Shown in pieces: positions 1 through 9,462 of a DNA stretch of 64,000 nt (position 1 is its first letter; every line of letters starts with the position of its first letter). The translations under genes were made by a program, and so were the position numbers. The notes beneath the pieces were generated by a model. That model worked only from the letters and a program-made list of their open reading frames with translations. It had not been told where the DNA came from and made no database searches. This DNA is from a virus. The DNA lies in IMG/VR virus record IMGVR_UViG_3300042391_000634, positions 248,001 through 312,000 of that record. One strand, written 5' to 3'.

Positions 1-574
1 TATTTACGATATTGCAGGTAGTAATTACACGGGTTCTTTAATCAATAGTCCAACATATTCAACAGGAAGTTTAACATTGAATGGTTCATCACAATATATT
101 AATATGAACGCTTCAGCTGTAGTACCTGGCGGTGCAAGTTCATATAGTGTATCTACTTGGGTATATAGAACAAGAAATGATGTTGGATACGAAGAAGTAT
201 TAGCTCAATGGACATATGCAAATTCAGGTAATTCATTCTATTTTGGTTTTAATAATAGTAATGTTAGATTTAGTGATACTTGGTATAATGTAACAGTTTC
301 AGGTGCTGGAACTATAAATACTTGGATGAATATTGTTGGAGTTAATTTCGGCGGGTCAAATGCTCATATTTACATAAATGGAAATTTGATGGCGGTCAAG
401 GGTTCTGCATTAACATATACAGGAACTGCAAATATGATTATAGGTAGGCAGGGTGAGTTAGATGGAGAATATTTTTCAGGTAAAATTGGTCAAATATTAA
501 TATACAATAAGGCTTTAAATAAAGCTGAAATTTTAAATAATTACTATTCAACTAAATCTAGATTTGGATTATAA
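1..574 (+). CDS. LamG-domain virion-like protein (5' end outside window)
   Basis: The reading frame is open from base 2, so the gene starts left of the window. The visible part is one concanavalin A/LamG-like jelly roll: a Tyr-Asp-Ile-Ala-Gly entry strand, an SLTLNGSSQYINM strand, an AHIYINGNLM hairpin and a closing GKIGQILIYNKALNKAEI strand. Such domains in phages usually sit in fibre, neck or decoration proteins and bind sugars or proteins. The protein ends in STKSRFGL, the same last residues as the LamG protein ending at 1964. The next gene follows after 12 bases in the same direction. Family is clear; virion location is inferred. Confidence 0.8.
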   Translation, partial: IYDIAGSNYTGSLINSPTYSTGSLTLNGSSQYINMNASAVVPGGASSYSVSTWVYRTRNDVGYEEVLAQWTYANSGNSFYFGFNNSNVRFSDTWYNVTVSGAGTINTWMNIVGVNFGGSNAHIYINGNLMAVKGSALTYTGTANMIIGRQGELDGEYFSGKIGQILIYNKALNKAEILNNYYSTKSRFGL

Positions 575-586
575 AATAAAATAACT

Positions 587-1183
587 ATGGGATTTAATAT
601 AGGAGGTTCTACTTTATCGTCATCAATGTTAACACCGGATGGTGTTATATTACCAAAAAACTTTAAAAGAGTTACAAGTGATATGATTGATAGTGTAGTT
701 AACACAAACTGTACACTTTTATCACAAGGAAATGATAGTACCGGTGGATATGCAATTTCATATCAATTTAATTTAGGTGGATGTGGTGGTACTGAATCTG
801 GTTTATATGTTAAAATAAAAAACACAATTACTTGGTCAAGAATATTTTGTAAATTTACAAATGAAGGTAGTGCCGCATGTTGGACATTTAATCAAAATGG
901 TTATGGTGGACTATCACCTAACTTAGCATCTTATAATACTGGATTAGGTGACATTATATTTCGTTGGGATGCATCAAATGCATTTGAAAATACACAATTT
1001 AATGTACAAACTGGCGCATGTGATAATGAGGCTACAAATTTTATGAGATTCAGTGGTGTCAAATCTTTTTATATGTTTATGAGAAGAAATGATAGTAATA
1101 TTGCCGGAATCGGTCACGGTAGATCTTGTAATTCTACCGGCGGAGGATCTTATTGTACAATATCAGAAATTTATATAATATAA
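587..1183 (+). CDS. Hypothetical secreted or virion-like protein, Cys/Gly/Asn-rich
   Basis: I do not recognise the family. The 198-residue product is rich in Gly, Asn, Ser and Thr, with at least eight cysteines and many short beta-strand-like stretches, as in phage decoration or fibre-tip proteins. Its N-terminus (MGFNIGGSTLSSSMLTPDG) has the same layout as that of the next gene (MPLDLTGNKLNSTSIGPKG): an aliphatic start, a GG/TG turn, then a Ser-rich stretch before a P(D/K)G turn. That may be a shared docking segment. It lies between two LamG genes, 12 bases after one and 4 before the other, so one transcript and one structure are likely. Confidence 0.6.
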   Translation: MGFNIGGSTLSSSMLTPDGVILPKNFKRVTSDMIDSVVNTNCTLLSQGNDSTGGYAISYQFNLGGCGGTESGLYVKIKNTITWSRIFCKFTNEGSAACWTFNQNGYGGLSPNLASYNTGLGDIIFRWDASNAFENTQFNVQTGACDNEATNFMRFSGVKSFYMFMRRNDSNIAGIGHGRSCNSTGGGSYCTISEIYII

Positions 1184-1187
1184 CATT

Positions 1188-1964
1188 ATGCCATTAGATT
1201 TAACAGGAAATAAATTAAATAGTACTTCAATAGGCCCCAAAGGTGAAGTTTTAAAACAAATCTCATCTGATGGTCTGATATTTCATGTTGATGCTGCAAA
1301 TAAAAATTCTTATTTAGGTTCGGGGTCAACATGGGTTGATTTAAGTGGTAACAATAATAATGGTACATTATATAACTCACCAACCTTTGCTTCAAATGAT
1401 GCAATTGGTAATTTAGCATTTAATGGATCAAATCAATACATGCAAGCAAATATCTCATCAACACTATTAAATGGTGATCCAAATTTTACAATTGAAATGT
1501 TTGTAAAAAGAACAGCAACATTAGTCGGTACGGCAGGTGCTTATTGGGGATTGGGACAAGGAGGAACACAAGGATTTGCAGTACAAGGATGGACACCTAC
1601 AGATAATAGAATACATATGGATTTATGGGATTCATCAAGAGTTGATACTCAACAAGATTATCCATTAAACACTTGGGTTCATATTGTTTGGTCTAAAATA
1701 GGTACGGGTATTAGTCCTAGTACGGTTAATTGTTTTATAAATGGTGTTGCGGCAAGTTGTATATCAGGTAGAGAACAAACATCAGGACCAAACTATCCAA
1801 CATCGACCGCAGGTAATGGTATTGCAATTGGAAGAATTGCCGGTAATTACGATGGATACTATGGACAAATGAAAATGGGTGTTTTTAGAGTGTACACAAG
1901 AGGTATATCATTAAAAGAAGCGGCACAAAATTTTAATAGTCAAAAATCAAGGTTTGGTTTATAG
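1188..1964 (+). CDS. LamG-domain virion-like protein
   Basis: The 258-residue protein has a short N-terminal segment (1-30) and then one complete LamG/concanavalin-like domain (about 30-245). Diagnostic pieces are GLIFHVDAANKNSYLGSG, WVDLSGNNNNGTLYNSPTF, LAFNGSNQYMQA, the NTWVHIVWSK strand and the YGQMKMGVFRVYTRGISL closing strand. The C-terminus QNFNSQKSRFGL repeats the tail of the LamG protein ending at 574. ATG at 1188 follows the previous stop by 4 bases. Phage LamG proteins of this type are usually accessory virion proteins for glycan binding. Role inferred, fold well supported. Confidence 0.8.
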   Translation: MPLDLTGNKLNSTSIGPKGEVLKQISSDGLIFHVDAANKNSYLGSGSTWVDLSGNNNNGTLYNSPTFASNDAIGNLAFNGSNQYMQANISSTLLNGDPNFTIEMFVKRTATLVGTAGAYWGLGQGGTQGFAVQGWTPTDNRIHMDLWDSSRVDTQQDYPLNTWVHIVWSKIGTGISPSTVNCFINGVAASCISGREQTSGPNYPTSTAGNGIAIGRIAGNYDGYYGQMKMGVFRVYTRGISLKEAAQNFNSQKSRFGL

Positions 1965-1984
1965 AAATATTTTTCTTATATTAT
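1953..1984 (+). promoter_or_regulatory. Putative Bacteroidota-type promoter before 1989
   Basis: TTTG (1953-1956), 20 bases, then TATATTAT (1977-1984), with the ATG only 4 bases further on. This fits the Bacteroidetes -33 TTTG / -7 TAnnTTTG pattern. It overlaps the end of the LamG gene and would separate the virion-like genes from the sugar-modification cluster. The predicted transcript would be almost leaderless. Confidence 0.5.
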
Positions 1985-1988
1985 CTTA

Positions 1989-2720
1989 ATGATTACCAAT
2001 CAAGATTTCATAACAGGAAATATCACAACAAATGCTGGTGACTCAGTCCCTTATAGATGGACACACGGTGCAACGACAGAACATATGGGTGATGGTCTTA
2101 TTGTCTATTCACTGATACAACATATGAGAGCAAAAACGTGTGTCTGTATCGGGTCGGGAGGTGGGTTTATACCCCGTATTATGACACAAGCAAGATTGGA
2201 TTTACACAAACAAGGAATATTTGAAGGTAATCCAGATATTAATTGGGGAGACATTGGTGTAACATATATCGTTGACGCATGTAACGGTATTGGAGGTCCA
2301 AATGATTTAGAGGATGAAAACTCATACTATCACAAACAATTCCAACCACGATTAATTAAATCAACATCAGAAGATGCCTACTATAATTTCTTTGTTCTAC
2401 AAGATATAAAGATAGATGTTTTATTTATTGATGGTGATCACTCATATGATGGAGTTAAGTTGGATTTTGATTTGTATTCAAATATTTTATCAGATAAAGG
2501 AATTATTATTATACACGATACCGATCCAAATTACGAGGAAAATCTATTAATATCGGAAGATTCAAAAAAAGACCATCACAGATTCGACGGACCATCAAAA
2601 TTAGTTAAAGAATTAGAAAAAAACCCATCATATAATTTGATTAATTTATATAATTTTCATATATTACCTAATAAACCATCATCAAGTGGTATAACGGTAA
2701 TTAATAAGAAAAATGGTTAA
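1989..2720 (+). CDS. Class I SAM methyltransferase (Methyltransf_24-like)
   Basis: The 243-residue protein shows a Rossmann methyltransferase order: a VCIGSGGGFIPRI motif I (about 51-63), an acidic strand VTYIVDA, then VLFIDGDHSYDGVKLDFDLY (about 150-170) and GIIIIHDTDP (about 178-188). The IDGDHSYDGV and HDT signatures are typical of Methyltransf_24 enzymes, which O- or N-methylate sugars and small molecules and often use a metal. It leads a plus-strand run of sugar-modifying genes, and its stop overlaps the ATG of the next gene (ATGGTTAA). Fold secure, acceptor unknown. Confidence 0.75.
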   Translation: MITNQDFITGNITTNAGDSVPYRWTHGATTEHMGDGLIVYSLIQHMRAKTCVCIGSGGGFIPRIMTQARLDLHKQGIFEGNPDINWGDIGVTYIVDACNGIGGPNDLEDENSYYHKQFQPRLIKSTSEDAYYNFFVLQDIKIDVLFIDGDHSYDGVKLDFDLYSNILSDKGIIIIHDTDPNYEENLLISEDSKKDHHRFDGPSKLVKELEKNPSYNLINLYNFHILPNKPSSSGITVINKKNG

Positions 2721-3570
2721 ATTATTAACAGTCATAGGTCACGGAACAAATTTACTTTCACATTTCATTGAACATTATCAAAAACATGTTGATGAAATTA
2801 ATATTGCTGTTTATGAAACAGAATTACATCCAAATTTAACAGAAGAAATTAATGAAGTAATTAAAAACTACGAAAAAGTTAATGTTGTTATAACCGTTCA
2901 AGAAAGAGTATTTGATTGGGAAAAAGTAACACAACTTTATAATTTTGTTAAATCAAAACGAAAAGATAGTTGGTATGTTATTGCCGATATTGATGAATTT
3001 CATTTATATCCTAATGACGATTTACATAAATTAATATACGACTGCCAAGAAAATAATTGGGACATTGTAAGAGGTGGTTTTATTGATAGAATTGGTAGAG
3101 GAGGTGAATTTAGTGAATTAGTTAACGATGTATCTATATGGGAACAATTCCCAAATGCGGGGTTCTTTAGATATCCAATGAGTAAAGCATGTCCAAATAA
3201 GATTTGTATTATGAAAGGATATGTTGATGTGACGGCAGGACAACATTATGCTAAAATTAATGACCACACAACATGGAGATGGCAAGGGTGGAGCCATCCA
3301 TTGATTGCACCAATCAAAACACACTCAGTACAAGTTCATCACTTCAAATGGGATTCAACATCAATAGATAGAGTATCAGATGTTGCAAACCTAAATGAAG
3401 ATTATGCGTTTTCAAGTGAATATTTTCAAATGTATAAAGAATTAAAGAAGACAAATTTTAAAATAGATTTATTAAATCCTGATTTTATGTTTGAATTAGG
3501 ATTAAATAAACCCGAATATAACCGTTATAAAAATTGGAATAAATTAATTAAAAAAATCATATCAATATGA
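2713..3570 (+). CDS. GT92 / Glyco_tranf_2_4-like glycosyltransferase
   Basis: The 285-residue protein begins with a beta strand and an acceptor-side helix (LSHFIEHYQKHVDEINIAVY). It carries the hallmark WYVIADIDEFHLYP (about 88-101), whose Asp-x-Asp-Glu-Phe is the GT-A metal/nucleotide site of the DUF23/GT92 and Glyco_tranf_2_4 families. A GGFIDRIGRGGEF stretch and a late VHHFKWDS strand match the family order (a conserved His-x-Tyr/Phe near the end). ATG at 2713 overlaps the preceding methyltransferase by 8 bases, suggesting coupled synthesis of a glycosylation/methylation pair. Sugar donor unknown. Confidence 0.7.
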   Translation: MVKLLTVIGHGTNLLSHFIEHYQKHVDEINIAVYETELHPNLTEEINEVIKNYEKVNVVITVQERVFDWEKVTQLYNFVKSKRKDSWYVIADIDEFHLYPNDDLHKLIYDCQENNWDIVRGGFIDRIGRGGEFSELVNDVSIWEQFPNAGFFRYPMSKACPNKICIMKGYVDVTAGQHYAKINDHTTWRWQGWSHPLIAPIKTHSVQVHHFKWDSTSIDRVSDVANLNEDYAFSSEYFQMYKELKKTNFKIDLLNPDFMFELGLNKPEYNRYKNWNKLIKKIISI

Positions 3571-3821
3571 CAAAGGAAGAAAAAGATAAAATTGAACTTG
3601 AACTTGAAACACGTAAAATCAAGGCATTAGAAAAAATTGCAAATTCATTAGATGCACTAACTGTGTGGTTTGAGGAAATAGATAAAGATGAATGGGGAAA
3701 TAGGGTCCAATATTATTTAGCTGAATTTCATAATAAAATAGTGAAAGAAATTCCATTTAAAGAAGAAGAGGAAGAAGAAATTAAAACTGACGATAAGAAA
3801 GTAAAGAAAAATGCGAAATAA
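3567..3821 (+). CDS. Small charged protein of unknown function
   Basis: The 84-residue protein is not recognised. Residues 1-35 form a Lys/Glu-rich helix, possibly a coiled coil (EEKDKIELELETRKIKALE). A short aromatic middle (VWFEEIDKDEWGNRVQYYL) follows, then an acidic run of Glu and a Lys-rich tail. It overlaps both neighbours: 4 bases with the GT92-like gene and 11 bases with the galactosyltransferase-like gene. Translational coupling and a partner role for one of these enzymes are plausible but unproven. Confidence 0.6.
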   Translation: MTKEEKDKIELELETRKIKALEKIANSLDALTVWFEEIDKDEWGNRVQYYLAEFHNKIVKEIPFKEEEEEEIKTDDKKVKKNAK

Positions 3822-5226
3822 AAAAATCGGAGTAGTTGTTCCATTTAGAAATAGATACGACCAACTTGACATTTTTAAAGAGAGAATTACAAAATATCTT
3901 AGTGAAAAGAACATTTCATATGAAATTATCATAGTTGAACAAGATGATGCTAAATTGTTCAATAGAGGAATGTTATTGAATATAGGATTTACTTATGCTG
4001 AGAAACTTAAATGTAAGTATGTTGTTTTTCATGATATAGATATGTTACCGATTGATGTAGATTATGGTTATAGTACCACCCCATTACATTTGGCCACTAA
4101 TTTCTTAAACAATGAAAGGGAATTATTCGATACCTATTTTGGTGGAGTTACAATGTTTAATGTTAAAGATTTTAAAAAAATAAATGGGTATTCAAACAAA
4201 TATTGGGGTTGGGGATATGAAGATGATGATTTACTTTTAAGATGTGTCGTTAATGATTTAGATTTAGATACATTAATTTTAAAAAACGTAGGAACAAATG
4301 GAACGGCATTAAAATTTAACGGTAACGATGCGTATGTTAAAGGAATTAATAATTTTAATTTAAATAATAATATTACATTTTTTATTTCATTTTATCCTGA
4401 TAATATTAAATGTAATTATATTGACGATTCGGATCAATATAATATATTCACAATACCTGGTTATGACTTCGCCATATCATATAATTCATTTTCAAGATAT
4501 AATTTCTGTACGTTTGATGAAAATAATAACGTATTATATGTTAATTCTAAAATAAAGAAAAATTATAAAACAAACATTTCAATAACAATTAACAATACCG
4601 AAAAAATAATTAAAGTTTATCAAGATGGGGAATTAATTGGTAAAATTGAATCATTTGAGAAACTTCATCAATATAAAAAGCAACCATTTTTTTATATTGG
4701 AACAAGTGACCCAAATAATGAGTTAAATCCTAAATATTTTAAGGGATATTTTGATTCTTTGGCGGTGTATGATACTGTTTTAGAGGATGATGAAATATTA
4801 GAAATTTCACAAAATAAGTATAGAGGATTATTACAAAATTTTGGAAATTATAACTCTGCTGACCTTATTAAATTATATTATGACACTAAGATAATAAAAG
4901 GTTATAAATTAAAAGATTTATCAGGAAATAATAATGATGGTGAAATCATTAATTGTGAAATTACAGACTTAATAGTAGATAGTATATACGAATTATATGT
5001 TCCACATAGGAGAAAATCTCTATTTGAAAGTTTACCTCACGAAGAAAATGGATTTTTAGATAACAAATGGAAAGATCAATCTACTAGATGGAATCAACTA
5101 CGATTTATAAATGAAGTATCTACAAATCACGAATTATTATATAACGATGGATTATCAGATTTAAATTTTGCAGAACACGGAATAACAAACGAAAATAACA
5201 TAACATTTGTAACAGTTGGAATATGA
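3811..5226 (+). CDS. GT7 beta4-galactosyltransferase-like enzyme with inserted LamG domain
   Basis: Residues 1-150 carry the GT7 (beta-1,4-galactosyltransferase) motif series: VVPFRNR (9-15), LFNRGMLLNIGF (49-60), VFHDIDMLP (72-80, the Asp-x-Asp metal site), YFGGV (109-113) and GYSNKYWGWGYEDDDL (126-141). Instead of continuing, the chain enters a LamG-like jelly roll (about 162-335, from GTALKFNGNDAYV to FKGYFDSLAVYDTVL). It then returns to the GT7 C-terminal signature YVPHRRKSLFESLPHEENG near 396-414. A further DLSGNNNDG turn (369-377) is also LamG-like. The enzyme would add galactose or GalNAc to an acceptor held by the lectin-like insert. It overlaps the next, paralogous gene by 4 bases. 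Confidence 0.75.
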   Translation: MRNKKIGVVVPFRNRYDQLDIFKERITKYLSEKNISYEIIIVEQDDAKLFNRGMLLNIGFTYAEKLKCKYVVFHDIDMLPIDVDYGYSTTPLHLATNFLNNERELFDTYFGGVTMFNVKDFKKINGYSNKYWGWGYEDDDLLLRCVVNDLDLDTLILKNVGTNGTALKFNGNDAYVKGINNFNLNNNITFFISFYPDNIKCNYIDDSDQYNIFTIPGYDFAISYNSFSRYNFCTFDENNNVLYVNSKIKKNYKTNISITINNTEKIIKVYQDGELIGKIESFEKLHQYKKQPFFYIGTSDPNNELNPKYFKGYFDSLAVYDTVLEDDEILEISQNKYRGLLQNFGNYNSADLIKLYYDTKIIKGYKLKDLSGNNNDGEIINCEITDLIVDSIYELYVPHRRKSLFESLPHEENGFLDNKWKDQSTRWNQLRFINEVSTNHELLYNDGLSDLNFAEHGITNENNITFVTVGI

Positions 5227-6656
5227 GTCATAAATTAGGTATTTGTATACCGTACAGAAATAGAAAGGAACACATTGAGAATTTGATACCACATTTATCA
5301 AAATATTTAAATGAAAAAGGAATAGAACATAAATTTTATGTTGGACATCAAGTTGATGATAAATTATTTAATAGAGGTGCAACAAAAAACATTGCAGCAC
5401 ATTATGCGTTTGAAGATGGTTGTGATTATGTAGCTTGGCACGACGTGGATATGTTAGCAATTGATAAAGATAATTTAATTTGTGATTACTCCTATCCTGA
5501 AAAATCACCAATTCACATTGCAACCAAATTATCAAAATATAACTACACACTAGGGTATGATCAATACTTTGGAGGTGTTGTTTTATTTACCAAAGAACAA
5601 GCGTATCAAACCAATGGTTATTCAAACGAATATTGGGATTGGGGTCAAGAAGATGATGATCTTTTTTGGAGGTGTTATTTTGAGGGTTATAAAGATGGTA
5701 AGATTTTTAAATCACATAAAGAAAAATCGGTTGTAAATTTTAATGGAGACGATTCATTAGTGGTTATACCAACAAACGAAAAGATAAGTAAATGTTTATC
5801 TGGTAATCATACTATTTCTGTATTATTTAAAGCAGAACAACAACAAGAGAAAGTGCCTATTTGGTTGGTTGGTGACAAAGAAAAGAAATTTATTGAATAC
5901 CCAATATTAAGAAAACACGAATCTTGGACATGGGGGTTATCCTTTAATAATTCAAGGACGGTTAACATGACAGTTTTTGATAAAAACGAAAATTATCATA
6001 ATAATTGGGTTAAGAAATTTGAAAATGAATGGACGTGGGTAACAGTTTCATTTGATAATAAAACAAAAGAAATGTATTTCTTTGTTAACAATGAATTGGT
6101 TACTAACGTAAACGATGTTAAAGAGAATAAACCATTCATGGTCGGAGAAAACCTTAAAAAACATGATAACACCAATCCATTTATATTAGGGTTTTGTAGT
6201 AATCAAAAAACATATTTTAAAGGTCAAATTGCTGAAGTTAAAATATATGACAAGTGTTATAAAAATATAAAAACGTCGATTAGTAAAGAAAAAAGTTTAG
6301 TTTTACATATGGATTTTGAGAATGGTTATTTAGATATAATAAATAACATAATATGTGAAAATCTTAATACTGAAATTACTAAAGAAAATATTGAAGTTAT
6401 TGATAATATAATCCCAATAAGAAGAGAAGGTAATTTTAATTGTATGTTCCATGAAGATGAAGGATTTATTAATGGTGAATGGAAAAAGGGAGAGACGACG
6501 GCAAGAAATGAAAAAAGATTTGTTACTGAAATGCAACAAAAGAAGATAGATTATAAAGAAGACGGATTAAATAAAATATTAGAAGTATTGGATATTATTA
6601 ATGTTGATGAAACAATATACCCAAATACAATGTTTATAAATGTTAAAACAAAATAG
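5223..6656 (+). CDS. GT7 beta4-galactosyltransferase-like enzyme with inserted LamG domain (second copy)
   Basis: This tandem paralogue of 477 residues has the same plan. GT7 motifs are CIPYRNR (8-14), KLFNRGATKNIA (47-58), WHDVDMLAID (72-81), QYFGGV (114-119) and GYSNEYWDWGQEDDDLFWR (132-150). A LamG-like domain runs from about 168 to 350 (VVNFNGDDSLVVIP, WTWVTVSFDNKTKEMYFFVN, FKGQIAEVKIYDKC). The GT7 tail IIPIRREGNFNCMFHEDEG lies near 396-414. The N- and C-terminal catalytic parts match the first copy better than the insert does. ATG at 5223 sits in an ATGA overlap with the first copy's stop. Donor sugar unknown. Confidence 0.75.
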   Translation: MSHKLGICIPYRNRKEHIENLIPHLSKYLNEKGIEHKFYVGHQVDDKLFNRGATKNIAAHYAFEDGCDYVAWHDVDMLAIDKDNLICDYSYPEKSPIHIATKLSKYNYTLGYDQYFGGVVLFTKEQAYQTNGYSNEYWDWGQEDDDLFWRCYFEGYKDGKIFKSHKEKSVVNFNGDDSLVVIPTNEKISKCLSGNHTISVLFKAEQQQEKVPIWLVGDKEKKFIEYPILRKHESWTWGLSFNNSRTVNMTVFDKNENYHNNWVKKFENEWTWVTVSFDNKTKEMYFFVNNELVTNVNDVKENKPFMVGENLKKHDNTNPFILGFCSNQKTYFKGQIAEVKIYDKCYKNIKTSISKEKSLVLHMDFENGYLDIINNIICENLNTEITKENIEVIDNIIPIRREGNFNCMFHEDEGFINGEWKKGETTARNEKRFVTEMQQKKIDYKEDGLNKILEVLDIINVDETIYPNTMFINVKTK

Positions 6657-6657
6657 A

Positions 6658-9462
6658 ATGTTTTTAGAATACGAAAAACCATGGTTATTAGAGTTACCAA
6701 ATATTAATAGCGATAAAATAAATCCATTATTAACGGAAAGCACAACGTTAACAATAGAATTTAAAGTAGATAAATTTCACGATGATAGTGAAAAAATTGG
6801 ATTCTTTGGGATGCCAGGTAAAAACTTTGGTATTAGTTACGATTTTGAGGTCGAGACATTTGTATTTGAATTTTGGACAAAGGGAAATAAAGGAAAAGAC
6901 ACTTTTCATTGTTACAAAGATTTTCATATTAATAGAAACGACATTGAAAATGGTATAGTGTTTACTTTAATATATGATAAAGAAAATTTAAAGTTTGAGT
7001 TATATCATAATTTTTATTTATTTTTTGAAATTGAATTAGACGGTCCATTATTTGAAGATTACTTAACCCAACCGTTATATATGGGTTGCCACAATCCCGA
7101 TGCTGACAATGAAAGACATAGATGTTTTACTGAAATGGACGTACTTCATTTTAGTATTTTTAATGGAGTAAATGATATACTTGAAATTGAAAAATTCTAT
7201 AACAATAGTAAAATAAAAAACGATAATTTATCATGTTATTTTGATTTTAAGGAAAAATATTTAGTTCATAAAGAAGATATGGAATATAATATTATCCAAA
7301 ATCAAAAAGACAAACTTATCAAGATTTCATTAAGTGATTTAAATAGTAGTGTTGCTGACAGAATTAAACATAAGAAAATAAGGGTGCCGGGTTTAAAGAT
7401 AGAACACCAAAAACCTTTTATCTTAAAAACAAAAGAATTACAAAACATATTAACCAATAAAAGTTATTCACTTAACATTACTTTTAAAGTTGAAAGACAA
7501 TATACTCAAGATCAAAAAATAGGATTCTTTGGTATACCAGGTAAAAACTTCGGTATTAGTTTTGACTATGAAGTGGAAAAATTTGTTTTTGAATATTGGA
7601 CACAAAAAAATGAAACAGACACCCAATTTCATTGTCATAAAGATTATAAGATAAATCAAAATAATTTACATAATGGTTTAACGATTTCAATTATATATGA
7701 AAAAAATTCATATTTTGAATTATACCACAATTATAATTTAATTGATAGAATTGAAGTAACCGATGATTTATTATTTGATTATGATTTACAACCTTTATAT
7801 TTCGGTTGCCACAATCCAAGCTCTTTATTGGAAAGTCATAGATGTTTTACTGAAATGGAATTAAATCATTTTAGTGTTTATGAGGGGGTTATGGACATTA
7901 AAGACATTGAAAAAAATATTAAATCCGATAACCTATTAACACATTTTAATTTTAAAAGGACTGAAGACAATGAGATTTTTGATAGTATTAATAAAGAAGC
8001 CTCAATTGAAATGGTAGATCTTTTATCGTTCAAAAAAATGGTCGATTTTAATCAAATGAAAGATAAGTTAAATAAAGTCGGTTGTGGATTTTGTTTAGCT
8101 AAATGGACACAAGTAACAATGCACTTACATAATGGTACAACACATAGTTGTCACCATCCTGAACCACACAAGATAGGTTTAGATGAGATTAAAAGAAATC
8201 CAACATCGTTACATAATAGTGTAGTTAAAAAACAAGCAAGAAAAGAAATGTTAGAAGGTAAACGACCTTCAGAATGTCAATATTGTTGGAATGTTGAAGA
8301 TAATTCAGATTCTTTTTCTGATAGATTTTTTAAATCATCAGAACCGTGGTCTGAACCTTATTTTGATGAGATTGCTAATTCACATTGGAGAGATAACTAT
8401 AATCCAAAATATGCTGAAGTTAGTTTTTCTAATACGTGTAATTTTAAATGTGCGTATTGTGGTCCCGAATATTCTTCTAAGTGGATGGAAGAAATAAATG
8501 AATACGGTGGATATAGTTTAGAGACACACGAATATAATGGGACAAAAAGAATGGAGGATAGAGGAACTAAACCATATAGACAAACCGAAGAAAATCCATA
8601 CGTCGAGGCGTTTTGGCAATGGTTCCCTGAATTATACTCAACGTTAGATACTTTTAGAATAACAGGAGGAGAACCTTTACTATCTAAAGACACATGGAAA
8701 GTATTGGATTATATTATCGAATCTGAAACACCTAATAAAGAATTAAAATTATCAATCAATAGTAATTTGGGGGTTAACGATGAATTGATAGATAGATTAA
8801 TATTGAAACTTGAAAAAATAATATCAGAAGATAGAGTCAAAGAAGTTGTAATATTCACATCATGTGAGGGTTACGGTAAACAAGCCGAATACACAAGATT
8901 TGGATTAGAATTTGATAGATTATTTTCAAACATTGATAAGATATTAACAGTATTAGATAAAGTAACAATTGTTGTAATGTCAACCTTCAATGTGTTCAGT
9001 ATATTCTCTTATGAGAAATTAATTAAAAAGATATACGAATATAAAATTAAACATTTCAACACTAAGAGGTATTGGAACTCAGCAATAATTTTAGACACAT
9101 CATATCTTCGTCACCCATCTTTTATGACATTTAGAATATTAAAAGATTATATAGATGTTGAATATTTTAATAGGTGGATTAAATACATGAAGTTTAACTC
9201 AACATACAGAAGTCTAAATTTCTATGAACAACAAACAATTGAAGACGTAGGATTCTCAACACAAGAAATAGAAAAGATTGTAAGATTAAGAGATATATTT
9301 GTAACAGACTACGAAACTGAAATGAGTTTATTTGATGATAATAAAAAAGATTTCTTGAAATTCATAAAAGAATATGAAGTAAGAAGAGGTATGAACTGCC
9401 AAGAATACTATCCTGAATTAACTAACTTTATTAAAAAAATAGAAAATGACAATAAATTATAG
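6658..9462 (+). CDS. LamG-LamG-radical SAM (twitch-type) fusion protein
   Basis: Positions below count from the upstream in-frame ATG at 6640. The ATG at 6658, two bases after the previous stop, is the likelier start. Two homologous LamG-like domains (about 20-230 and 255-450) share a GFFGxPGKNFGIS strand and an MGCHNP or FGCHNP turn followed by HRCFTEM. The enzyme part starts near 476 with a cysteine-rich lead (CGFCLAKW at 482, SCHHPEP, CQYCW). It continues with the radical SAM cluster motif CNFKCAYC (C600, C604, C607), ITGGEPLL (674-681) and a C-terminal helical region. It resembles twitch-domain radical SAM proteins of phages, whose substrates are unknown. The LamG pair may present a glycan or bind the capsid. 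Confidence 0.8.
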   Translation: MFLEYEKPWLLELPNINSDKINPLLTESTTLTIEFKVDKFHDDSEKIGFFGMPGKNFGISYDFEVETFVFEFWTKGNKGKDTFHCYKDFHINRNDIENGIVFTLIYDKENLKFELYHNFYLFFEIELDGPLFEDYLTQPLYMGCHNPDADNERHRCFTEMDVLHFSIFNGVNDILEIEKFYNNSKIKNDNLSCYFDFKEKYLVHKEDMEYNIIQNQKDKLIKISLSDLNSSVADRIKHKKIRVPGLKIEHQKPFILKTKELQNILTNKSYSLNITFKVERQYTQDQKIGFFGIPGKNFGISFDYEVEKFVFEYWTQKNETDTQFHCHKDYKINQNNLHNGLTISIIYEKNSYFELYHNYNLIDRIEVTDDLLFDYDLQPLYFGCHNPSSLLESHRCFTEMELNHFSVYEGVMDIKDIEKNIKSDNLLTHFNFKRTEDNEIFDSINKEASIEMVDLLSFKKMVDFNQMKDKLNKVGCGFCLAKWTQVTMHLHNGTTHSCHHPEPHKIGLDEIKRNPTSLHNSVVKKQARKEMLEGKRPSECQYCWNVEDNSDSFSDRFFKSSEPWSEPYFDEIANSHWRDNYNPKYAEVSFSNTCNFKCAYCGPEYSSKWMEEINEYGGYSLETHEYNGTKRMEDRGTKPYRQTEENPYVEAFWQWFPELYSTLDTFRITGGEPLLSKDTWKVLDYIIESETPNKELKLSINSNLGVNDELIDRLILKLEKIISEDRVKEVVIFTSCEGYGKQAEYTRFGLEFDRLFSNIDKILTVLDKVTIVVMSTFNVFSIFSYEKLIKKIYEYKIKHFNTKRYWNSAIILDTSYLRHPSFMTFRILKDYIDVEYFNRWIKYMKFNSTYRSLNFYEQQTIEDVGFSTQEIEKIVRLRDIFVTDYETEMSLFDDNKKDFLKFIKEYEVRRGMNCQEYYPELTNFIKKIENDNKL

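Noticed and set aside
6640-6657. Start of the LamG-radical SAM gene at ATG 6640
   Set aside because: It would overlap the previous gene by 17 bases and add MLKQNR without LamG homology; ATG 6658 directly follows the stop. Either is possible.
8397-8693. Minus-strand open frame inside the LamG-radical SAM gene
   Set aside because: It lies opposite the catalytic core with its strongly conserved motifs; no independent support.
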